Part shown: positions 7,256-12,920 of the stretch, in pieces | Position numbering within the stretch: position 1 is the first letter of the stretch | How the letters are laid out: each line of letters opens with the position of its first letter | Assembly (NCBI GenBank): GCA_937891325.1 | Contig: CALAFU010000211.1 | Location: forward strand, 1 to 20,639 | DNA length: 20,639 nucleotides | Source of the DNA: an uncultured Candidatus Melainabacteria bacterium | GTDB lineage: Bacteria > Cyanobacteriota > Vampirovibrionia > Gastranaerophilales > Gastranaerophilaceae | Direction of reading: 5' to 3' | The notes under the pieces: model-generated | Database searches by the model: none | What the model was told of the DNA's origin: nothing | The model's input: the letters and a program-made list of their open reading frames with translations, nothing else | Made by a program: the position numbers and the translations under genes

Positions 7256-7287
7256 AAAAGGCGGTGATTTCATCACCGCCTTTTTTA
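7256..7287. terminator. Bidirectional terminator of the TA operon and the convergent transpeptidase gene
   Basis: GGCGGTGAT (7260-7268), a TTC loop and ATCACCGCC (7272-7280) form a perfect 9-bp stem flanked by an A-tract and a T-tract, so it works in both directions. It differs from the groEL terminator (6654-6685) at one base only. Confidence 0.9.
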
Positions 7288-7298
7288 TTAAAAATATT

Positions 7299-7955
7299 TT
7301 ATTTTTGAATTAAAACATAAGAGCCTGGTTTAACTTCCTTTGATAATTGAACGATTACATCATTATCCATTCTCATACAACCATGAGATGCATAAGTTCC
7401 GATGCTCGCAGGGTTATTATTACCGTGGATAAATTCACCATTTGAGCCTAAATCCTTACCTGTTTTTGGATCAATTGTTGTTAAAATCAATATTTTTGGA
7501 CCATAAGCCTTTGGACTTTTACGTCTCTTTGTTCCTGCAGGAGCTTCGGTGTACGGATATGTTTCAATATGAGAAACTTTTCTCAAACCTGTACTTGTTG
7601 GTGAAGTCTTTTTACCTGAAGCAACTTGGTAAACTTCAAACGCTTTGCCTTCTTTGTCATATCTATATAACCTATTTTCGCTCAAATCAACTACAATTGC
7701 TGCATTTTGCTTTTTGCCTGCAACTTCAATTTGAGATGATGGAGCATTTGATAAAATTGCTTTATCGTGTTTATCAATTCTTTTTAGCGGAGTTTGTGTT
7801 GTTTGTTGAACAGACAAACCTTCCATTTCGCTCATTGCATCAGCTTGTGATTGAGAAGCTGAAAAAATGCTACTAGCTTCTGATTGCTGAGCCTTTGTTG
7901 CACCAACATTTTGAGCCATATTTGTATTAAAAGAAATTTCATTAACTTTAACCAT
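7299..7955 (-). CDS. L,D-transpeptidase (YkuD) domain protein
   Basis: The 218-residue product has a YkuD catalytic domain from about residue 84 (AAIVVDLSENRLYRYD) to the end. The active-site motif is intact: H177 in GEFIHGNN and S190-H-G-C193-x-R195, with C193 as the nucleophile. The family cross-links peptidoglycan or attaches proteins to it outside the membrane. The first 60 residues are Ser/Gln/Ala-rich and polar, with no hydrophobic segment, so no Sec signal or anchor is seen. The start is well supported by AAAGGAG a few bases upstream. Export may use another route, or the protein may act elsewhere. A TGCTACAAT extended -10 at 7981-7989 gives it its own promoter. Confidence 0.85.
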   Translation of the reverse strand: MVKVNEISFNTNMAQNVGATKAQQSEASSIFSASQSQADAMSEMEGLSVQQTTQTPLKRIDKHDKAILSNAPSSQIEVAGKKQNAAIVVDLSENRLYRYDKEGKAFEVYQVASGKKTSPTSTGLRKVSHIETYPYTEAPAGTKRRKSPKAYGPKILILTTIDPKTGKDLGSNGEFIHGNNNPASIGTYASHGCMRMDNDVIVQLSKEVKPGSYVLIQK

Positions 7956-7980
7956 AAATTTCTCCTTTCAATTTGTTATT

Positions 7981-7989
7981 ATTGTAGCA
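7981..7989 (-). promoter_or_regulatory. Extended -10 element of the L,D-transpeptidase gene
   Basis: On the minus strand TGC-TACAAT matches an extended -10 box. The predicted start near 7974 leaves a short leader with AAAGGAG before the ATG at 7955. No good -35 box is seen. Confidence 0.45.
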
Positions 7990-8021
7990 CAAATTTTAAA
8001 AATAGGTATAAAATATTTTTT

Positions 8022-8030
8022 TGTTATAAT
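8022..8030 (+). promoter_or_regulatory. Extended -10 promoter of the glycosyltransferase gene
   Basis: TGT-TATAAT at 8022-8030 is a consensus extended -10 element; the -35 region is weak. The leader carries GAGGAAG (8042-8048), six bases before the ATG at 8054. It diverges from the transpeptidase promoter about 35 bases away. Confidence 0.55.
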
Positions 8031-8053
8031 TTCTTTAGAAACGAGGAAGAAAT

Positions 8054-9046
8054 ATGAAAAACATTTTAGTTATAAATTTTGGCGGAATTGGTGATGAAAT
8101 CTTATTTTTACCAACATTAATTTCATTAAAAAAAGCATTTCCGGAAAGCAAAATAACTTTATGCTTAGAACCAAGAAGCAAAGGTATTAAGGATTTAACA
8201 AACACCATTGACGATTTAATTTTAATCAACCCAAAAGGTAAAAATAAGTATATTGAAATGCTAAAATTATTATTTAAAGCTCGTTTTGGCAAGTTTGATT
8301 TAGTAATTTCTGCTGGCGGAAACAAACTTATAAGCATTTTACTATTCTTAACAGGAATAAAAGAACGTTACGGCTACAACACAGGTAAATTAAGTGAAAA
8401 ATTATTGACAAAAGCCGTACCATTAAACAAACAACAATATGCCTCTTTAATGTATCACGACTTGATTAGAGACATTACAGATATAAGAACAGATGTTCCT
8501 GAAATCACGCTTGAAAAAGGTGAAAAAGTTCCAAATTCAGTACTTATTCACCCAGGAGTAAGCAAATTAAGTGTTCAAAAAAATATGATTAAAACTATCA
8601 CTCCTGAAATTTGGGCTGATGTTATTAAAATTTTACTAGATAACGGCAAACACATAACCTTGACAGGTGGACCTGATGATAAAGAGGTTGTAGACAAGAT
8701 TTTATCTATCATTGAGCCATTAAACAATCCTAATTTTGAAAACTATTATGGTAAAACAAAAAATCTAATGGATTTAGCAAAATTAATCACAAAATATGAA
8801 AAATTTGTATGTTCAGATTCTGCACCACTACACATTGGCGTAGGCACAAGAACTAGAACTTATGCTATTTTTGGCTCTACTGATGACAAAAAACTTATTC
8901 CACAGGCAGATTTTGTTACAGCCCTAAAAACAAATGATGATTGCCCAATCAAACCTTGTTTATGGGATCACAGACAAACAACTTGTGAAAAATTGTCATG
9001 CTTAAAGTTTAAAGCCGAAGATATTGCGGACGAAATCTTGAAGTAA
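8054..9046 (+). CDS. Glycosyltransferase family 9 (heptosyltransferase-like)
   Basis: The 330-residue product has the GT9 two-domain GT-B pattern. The N-terminus NILVINFGGIGDEILFLPTL matches the acceptor-side loop of ADP-heptose transferases (typically 'GDxxLtxPxl'). The C-terminal half has HPGVS near residue 167 and the donor-binding motif SDSAPLHIGVG...FGSTD. A Cys-rich end (CPIKPCLWDHRQTTCEKLSC) is common in this family. Such enzymes add a sugar to lipopolysaccharide core or another surface glycan at the inner face of the membrane. The actual sugar cannot be told, and no other glycan gene is beside it. It is monocistronic, with its own promoter. No terminator is seen after it. Confidence 0.82.
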   Translation: MKNILVINFGGIGDEILFLPTLISLKKAFPESKITLCLEPRSKGIKDLTNTIDDLILINPKGKNKYIEMLKLLFKARFGKFDLVISAGGNKLISILLFLTGIKERYGYNTGKLSEKLLTKAVPLNKQQYASLMYHDLIRDITDIRTDVPEITLEKGEKVPNSVLIHPGVSKLSVQKNMIKTITPEIWADVIKILLDNGKHITLTGGPDDKEVVDKILSIIEPLNNPNFENYYGKTKNLMDLAKLITKYEKFVCSDSAPLHIGVGTRTRTYAIFGSTDDKKLIPQADFVTALKTNDDCPIKPCLWDHRQTTCEKLSCLKFKAEDIADEILK

Positions 9047-9147
9047 AAGTTAACAAAACTTAATGTTAAAAGTACCGTTTTTCATGGTTTTCAGATATTT
9101 TAAGCCCTCAAAAGTACTAAAATAGAAAATCTCATATTTTTGTGATA

Positions 9148-9175
9148 TGCTATTATTTGCAAACGTGTAGTTTGC
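9148..9175 (+). promoter_or_regulatory. Extended -10 promoter of glgP with a hairpin at the transcript start
   Basis: TGC-TATTAT (9148-9156) is an extended -10 box. It is followed at once by a perfect 6-bp inverted repeat, GCAAAC (9159-9164) and GTTTGC (9170-9175), at the predicted start. This could be an operator or a 5'-end stabilising hairpin. The glgP ribosome binding site AGAAGGA lies at 9195-9201. I see nothing else in the 9047-9147 spacer. Confidence 0.5.
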
Positions 9176-9211
9176 CTTAGAGTACACAAAAAACAGAAGG
9201 AATTAAAGATT

Positions 9212-10900
9212 ATGTCATTACCATCAGTTGCATACTTGTCAATGGAAATTGCATTAGACCAATCTTTAAGCACATATTCAGGTGGTTTAGGTTTCTTAGC
9301 TGGTTCCCACATGTTATCAGCTGGTTACTTACAAATGCCAATGGTAGGTGTTACAATGCTTTGGTCTTACGGTTATTATGACCAACGAATTGGCGAAAAC
9401 GGACAAGTAGAAGTTTCTTACATTAGAAAATACTATGACTATTTAACTGATTTAGGTGTTCAAGTAGAAGTTGACACATTCGGTGAAAAAGTTAAAGTTA
9501 AGGCTTACAGAGTAGAACCTGAATTATTCGGTGCTTGCCCTGTATACTTATTAACAACTGATATCGATGGTAACAGCGATTGGGCTAGAAGCATTTCTCA
9601 CAGATTATATGACGGAAATGAAAAAATCAGAATTGCTCAAGAAACTGTATTAGGTATCGGTGGTATCAAAATTTTACAAGCAATGAGATACAAATTCGAT
9701 GTTATCCACATGAACGAAGGTCACGCATTGCCAGCAGCTTTTGAATTATTAAGACAATTCAAAGGTGATATTGAAGAAGTTAAGAAAAGAACAGTCTTCA
9801 CAACTCACACACCGGTAGCAGCAGGTAACGAAGTTCACTGGATTGATACATTAATGGAAGGTGGATTCTTCGCAGGTTGTTCAAGAGAAAAAGCTATCGA
9901 ATTAGGTGGCGAAAACTTCTCTCTAACAGTTGCAGCATTAAGAATGAGCCGTATCGCAAACGCTGTATCACAATTACACGGTCTTGTTTCAAACAAAATG
10001 TGGGATTGGGTTGAAGGCAGATGCCCTATCAGGGCTATTACAAACGCTGTAAACTTACACTATTGGCAAGATAAGAGAATGAATGGTGACAAATCATTTG
10101 AAGAATTGCTTGCAGCAAAACGTGAAATGAAACAAGAATTGTTCAAATTCATTGCTAACAAAGCAGGTAAGAGATTTGACCCAGATGTATTAACAATCAC
10201 TTGGGCAAGACGATTTGCTGATTACAAACGTGCTTGGTTAATCTTAATGGATAAAGACCGCATTACAAAATTATTAGATAACAACAAGTTACAATTAATT
10301 TTCGCTGGTAAATTCCACCCAGATGATGTTATGGGTAAAGAAATGTTCAACAAATTATTGAACAGATCTCACTCAATGAAAAACATGGTTGTATTACCAG
10401 GTTATGAATTACAATTAAGCGGTATGTTGAAACGTGGTTCTGATATTTGGTTAAATACACCATTAAGACCATTTGAAGCATCAGGTACTTCTGGTATGAG
10501 TGCTAACGCAAATGGTGCATTACACTTATCAACTTATGACGGTTGGACAGTTGAAGGTACATTCAACGGCGTTAACGGTTACACAATCGAATACGAAGGA
10601 TTAGACGACGAAATTCCATGGGAAGAACGTCATTGGAAAGATCACGAATACATGATGAATGTAATCGAAAAAGAAATCATTCCAACTTACTACCATAACA
10701 AAGAAGAATGGGCTCGTATGATGCGTCAAGCAATCAGAACAGCTGAAGCATACTTCAATTCTGACCGTATGGTAATTGAATATTACAACAGAATTTATCG
10801 CTCTATCGCTCACGATACAGAAGGCGCTGGAAAAGATAAAGCTGATGTTAACTTGACAAGACCAACATTTGATGCTTGGACATTCGCTAACATCAAATAG
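9212..10900 (+). CDS. glgP: Short alpha-glucan phosphorylase-like protein (GT35) with Ser at the PLP-lysine position
   Basis: The 562-residue product belongs to the short branch of glycogen/alpha-glucan phosphorylases. Motifs in order: YSGGLGFLAGSH (22-33), HMNEGHALPA (166-175), TTHTPVAAGNEVHW (197-210, with the active-site His H199), RRFADYKRA (333-341, the phosphate-binding Arg/Lys group), FAGKFHPDD (364-372) and EASGTSGM (422-429). Normal members read GTSGMK or GTGNMK, and that Lys binds the pyridoxal phosphate cofactor. Here the residue is S430, codon AGT at 10499-10501. A Lys-to-Ser change needs two base changes, so a simple read error is unlikely. The rest of the fold looks intact. Codon bias is strong, suggesting high expression. 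Role in glycogen breakdown is likely from the family, but the missing Lys leaves the chemistry open. Confidence 0.8.
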   Translation: MSLPSVAYLSMEIALDQSLSTYSGGLGFLAGSHMLSAGYLQMPMVGVTMLWSYGYYDQRIGENGQVEVSYIRKYYDYLTDLGVQVEVDTFGEKVKVKAYRVEPELFGACPVYLLTTDIDGNSDWARSISHRLYDGNEKIRIAQETVLGIGGIKILQAMRYKFDVIHMNEGHALPAAFELLRQFKGDIEEVKKRTVFTTHTPVAAGNEVHWIDTLMEGGFFAGCSREKAIELGGENFSLTVAALRMSRIANAVSQLHGLVSNKMWDWVEGRCPIRAITNAVNLHYWQDKRMNGDKSFEELLAAKREMKQELFKFIANKAGKRFDPDVLTITWARRFADYKRAWLILMDKDRITKLLDNNKLQLIFAGKFHPDDVMGKEMFNKLLNRSHSMKNMVVLPGYELQLSGMLKRGSDIWLNTPLRPFEASGTSGMSANANGALHLSTYDGWTVEGTFNGVNGYTIEYEGLDDEIPWEERHWKDHEYMMNVIEKEIIPTYYHNKEEWARMMRQAIRTAEAYFNSDRMVIEYYNRIYRSIAHDTEGAGKDKADVNLTRPTFDAWTFANIK

Positions 10901-10920
10901 TTGACAAAAGTCTAACTTAA

Positions 10921-10950
10921 AAACGGAGTTTGCAAAAACTCCGTTTTTTT
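10921..10950 (+). terminator. Intrinsic terminator of glgP
   Basis: ACGGAGTTT (10923-10931) and AAACTCCGT (10936-10944) form a perfect 9-bp stem closed by a GCAA tetraloop. Seven T (10944-10950) follow. It lies 20 bases after the glgP stop. Confidence 0.92.
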
Positions 10951-10992
10951 ATAAGTACATTGAAAATTAAATAGGGACGCCCTAACCTTACA

Positions 10993-11028
10993 CTGCCTCA
11001 CACCTTATAATGTAACAATAAGGGGCAG
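10993..11028 (+). promoter_or_regulatory. Hairpin and -10 box upstream of the 24-residue peptide gene
   Basis: CTGCC (10993-10997) pairs with GGCAG (11024-11028), and CCTTAT (11003-11008) with ATAAGG (11018-11023), leaving a 5-base bulge and the loop AATGTAACA. The hairpin ends directly in front of the Shine-Dalgarno sequence. A perfect TATAAT (11006-11011) lies inside it without a good -35 box. Alternatively TTGAAA (10960-10965), 17 bases, TAACCT (10983-10988) would start the RNA near 10995, so that the hairpin forms the 5' end. The sequence does not decide between the two. Confidence 0.45.
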
Positions 11029-11040
11029 AAAGGAGGTCAA

Positions 11041-11115
11041 ATGCAAAGCACTATAATAAAAAGTGCCATCAACGTACTGATAGCACTTTTACAAATTATT
11101 CTGTTATTTGTATAG
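11041..11115 (+). CDS. 24-residue hydrophobic peptide, candidate type I toxin
   Basis: ATG at 11041 to TAG at 11113-11115 encodes a peptide starting MQSTIIKSAINVL and ending in a run of Ile, Leu, Phe and Val: a single membrane-spanning helix with one Lys near its N-terminus. The ribosome binding site AAAGGAGGT (11029-11037) is the strongest in the window, which argues that the frame is translated. Size and composition resemble DinQ, TisB, Ibs and TxpA/Fst type I toxins, which damage the membrane; no specific homology is claimed. An antisense promoter 55 bases beyond the stop, an antisense terminator inside this frame and a sense terminator directly after the stop complete a type I layout. Flanking genes are unrelated (glgP, comM). 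The DNA from 10970 to 11165 is visibly richer in GC than its surroundings, suggesting acquisition. Confidence 0.62.
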   Translation: MQSTIIKSAINVLIALLQIILLFV

Positions 11116-11163
11116 GGTGTAACACGACTGATTAGGTTGTAACGGACTTAATCAGTCCCCTAT
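11055..11163 (-). ncRNA. Candidate antisense RNA (type I antitoxin) to the 24-residue peptide mRNA
   Basis: A promoter at 11170-11197 on the minus strand should start an RNA near 11163. It would run about 108 bases, back through the peptide gene's 3' untranslated region and most of its reading frame, to a terminator hairpin at 11059-11090. It would be fully complementary to the 3' two thirds of the peptide mRNA but would not reach its ribosome binding site. That is the arrangement of RatA and SR4, which act by RNase III-dependent decay. Its 5' end folds into the same stem that terminates the sense RNA. Inferred from promoter and terminator only. Confidence 0.55.
11058..11090 (-). terminator. 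Antisense-strand terminator inside the peptide reading frame
   Basis: On the minus strand the arms AAAAGTGCTATCA and TGATGGCACTTTT (11078-11090 and 11059-11071) form a continuous 13-bp stem containing one G-U wobble, with the loop GTACGT, followed by T-A-T-T. On the plus strand the wobble position (11067/11082) becomes a C-A mismatch. The hairpin therefore fits the minus-strand RNA better, which supports a real antisense terminator and not only a coding coincidence. Confidence 0.6.
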
Positions 11164-11169
11164 ATTTTT
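11111..11169 (+). terminator. Terminator of the peptide mRNA, bulged long hairpin
   Basis: TATAGGG (11111-11117) pairs with CCCTATA (11158-11164), and GACTGATTA (11126-11134) with TAATCAGTC (11149-11157), leaving an 8-base bulge TGTAACAC and a 14-base loop. TTTTT (11165-11169) follows. The outer stem includes the TAG stop codon. The motif TGTAAC is unpaired in the bulge (11118-11123) and again in the loop (11138-11143, TTGTAAC), as it is in the upstream hairpin. Confidence 0.65.
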
Positions 11170-11197
11170 ATTATAACATATTTCATAAAGATTTCAA
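11170..11197 (-). promoter_or_regulatory. Consensus antisense promoter facing the 24-residue peptide gene
   Basis: On the minus strand: TTGAAA (11192-11197), a 16-base spacer and TATAAT (11170-11175), with TGT directly before the -10 (extended -10). This is among the best promoter matches in the window. It reads away from comM, overlaps the comM ribosome binding site region and points into the peptide gene, where no minus-strand protein gene exists for it to serve. Confidence 0.68.
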
Positions 11198-11206
11198 GAG
11201 GTAGCA

Positions 11207-12739
11207 ATGGTTTGCAAAGTTCTAACATCGACAGTTATTGGCTTAGATGCTTACAAAATTGAGGTTGAAGTTGATTTAGTCAATTCACTTCCTTCAGTTT
11301 CAATTGTAGGTTTGCCTGATGCTGCAGTAAATGAAGCTAGAGAAAGAGTTCGTTCTGCAATAAAGAATTCATCTTTTTCTTTTCCACAAAAGAAAGTTGT
11401 AGTAAACCTTGCACCTGCTGACATTAAAAAAGAGGGTACAAATTTTGACTTACCAATTGCAGTTGGAATTTTGATTGAGGAAGGCGTTATTCAAGAAGAA
11501 AAAACTCAAGGTGTTGCTTTCATTGGTGAGTTATCTCTTGACGGAACTTTACGAAGCATTATTGGGGTACTTCCGCATGTTCTAGGATTAAAAAATTCTG
11601 GTGTAAAGACTGTTATTGTACCAAAAGAAAATGCAAAAGAAGCCTCTCTTGCAGACGGCATAACTGTTTTAAGTGCAAATAATTTGAACGAAGTCGTAAA
11701 TAATTTTATTGAAACACCTTTAGAGGTTGTTAAAACAAATGTTGATGAGTATCTTGCAAAAGGTGTTGAAGAAAGCTATTTGTACGATTTTAAAGACGTA
11801 AAAGGTCAACAAAAAGCCAAAAAAGCATTAGAAATTGCAGCCGCAGGCGGTCATAACATGATTATGGTTGGAACTCCTGGGTCTGGTAAAACGCTTATGG
11901 CAAAATGTTTTGCCTCAATTTTACCGTCATTGGAATTATCTGAAGCACTTGAACTAACTAAAATTTACAGTGTTTCTGGACTTTTGGCAAACAACGAACC
12001 TTTAATGGTAAAACGCCCATTTAGAGCGGTTCACCACACAGCTTCTGCAAACGGAATTATTGGTGGCGGAACAAATCCAAAACCTGGCGAAATCACACTT
12101 GCCCATAGAGGAGTTTTGTTCTTAGACGAAATTGTAGAATTTCCTAGAAACGTGCTTGAAGTTTTACGCCAACCACTTGAAGACGGCGAAGTTGTAATTT
12201 CAAGAGCAAAACATTCAATAAAATATCCTGCTGATTTCATGCTACTTGCTGCGATGAATCCTTGTCCTTGCGGATATTTGGGAGATAAAGAAAAACATTG
12301 TACATGTACTGAATATCAAATTAATCGTTATCGAGCAAAACTTTCAGGACCTCTTTTGGATAGAATTGATATACAAATTGATGTTCCAAGATTGACTACT
12401 GATGAACTTTTGAACACCAATACAGAGGCTGAATGTTCGGCAGACATCAGAAAAAGAGTAATAAACGCAAGAAAAATTCAAAAAGAACGATATAAAGAGG
12501 TTGGAATTCTAACAAATTCTCAACTTACGGCTGATATGGTCAAAAAATATTGTCAAATTGATGAAAGTTCAAAAGAAATTTTAAAACTTGCAGTTACTAA
12601 ATATCAACTTTCTGGACGTCGTTATGACAGAGTTTTGAAACTTTCAAGGACAATTGCTGATTTAGACAATTCTGAAATTATAACAACAAAACATATAACT
12701 CAAGCTCTACAATATAGATTTAGCGAACAAATAAACTAA
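11207..12739 (+). CDS. comM: ComM/YifB-family Mg chelatase-like AAA+ ATPase
   Basis: The 510-residue product is full length. The N-terminal Lon-like (ChlI) domain covers about 1-170, including VSIVGLPDAAVNEARERVRSA. The AAA+ core has Walker A GTPGSGKT (222-229) and Walker B VLFLDE with D307-E308. A Cys cluster (CPCG at 353-356 and CTC at 365-367) and the C-terminal Mg-chelatase domain (SGRRYDRVLKLSRTIADL) follow. In Haemophilus and Vibrio ComM is a hexameric helicase that extends branch migration during natural transformation; the family also occurs in species not known to be competent. The start at 11207 has AGAGG at 11197-11201. It lies directly behind the candidate type I system. Its stop abuts the end of a minus-strand small frame. 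Confidence 0.93.
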   Translation: MVCKVLTSTVIGLDAYKIEVEVDLVNSLPSVSIVGLPDAAVNEARERVRSAIKNSSFSFPQKKVVVNLAPADIKKEGTNFDLPIAVGILIEEGVIQEEKTQGVAFIGELSLDGTLRSIIGVLPHVLGLKNSGVKTVIVPKENAKEASLADGITVLSANNLNEVVNNFIETPLEVVKTNVDEYLAKGVEESYLYDFKDVKGQQKAKKALEIAAAGGHNMIMVGTPGSGKTLMAKCFASILPSLELSEALELTKIYSVSGLLANNEPLMVKRPFRAVHHTASANGIIGGGTNPKPGEITLAHRGVLFLDEIVEFPRNVLEVLRQPLEDGEVVISRAKHSIKYPADFMLLAAMNPCPCGYLGDKEKHCTCTEYQINRYRAKLSGPLLDRIDIQIDVPRLTTDELLNTNTEAECSADIRKRVINARKIQKERYKEVGILTNSQLTADMVKKYCQIDESSKEILKLAVTKYQLSGRRYDRVLKLSRTIADLDNSEIITTKHITQALQYRFSEQIN

Positions 12740-12877
12740 TCATTTTCTTTTGAAAGCATCTTCGGGGTGTGCAGAATTTGAACAGATAATTTCGTAATAT
12801 TCGTTTTTATCAATATTTACGCCCATATTTTTGATGTTAATTTTTAACTTTTTTTTCTTTTTCTTTTTTTCGTCCAT
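12740..12877 (-). CDS. Possible small Lys-rich protein (45 codons), leaderless
   Basis: ATG at 12877 to TGA at 12740-12742. The product begins MDEKKKKKKKLKINIKN and continues with acidic and aromatic residues (NIDKNEYYEIICSNS) before a basic end. I do not recognise it. In its favour: it fills the comM-miaB gap on the opposite strand exactly, its stop touches the comM stop without overlap, and a perfect TATAAT (12884-12889) sits six bases before the ATG. Against it: no Shine-Dalgarno sequence, no clear -35 box, and the Lys run comes from a poly-T tract of the plus strand that could arise in non-coding DNA. Without it, this spacer is otherwise empty. Confidence 0.42.
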   Translation of the reverse strand: MDEKKKKKKKLKINIKNMGVNIDKNEYYEIICSNSAHPEDAFKRK

Positions 12878-12905
12878 AAATTTATTATACTACAATCTAA
12901 GTTTA

Positions 12906-12914
12906 TGGTAGAAT
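12906..12914 (+). promoter_or_regulatory. Extended -10 promoter of miaB, leaderless arrangement
   Basis: TGG-TAGAAT (12906-12914) is followed by exactly six bases and then the miaB ATG (12921), so transcription should start at or beside the start codon. No Shine-Dalgarno sequence exists in the 40 bases upstream. Confidence 0.5.
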
Positions 12915-12920
12915 TTTCGT

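Noticed and set aside
10901..10906. TTGACA as a -35 box after glgP
   Set aside because: At 17 bases downstream lies the glgP terminator stem, with no -10-like hexamer.
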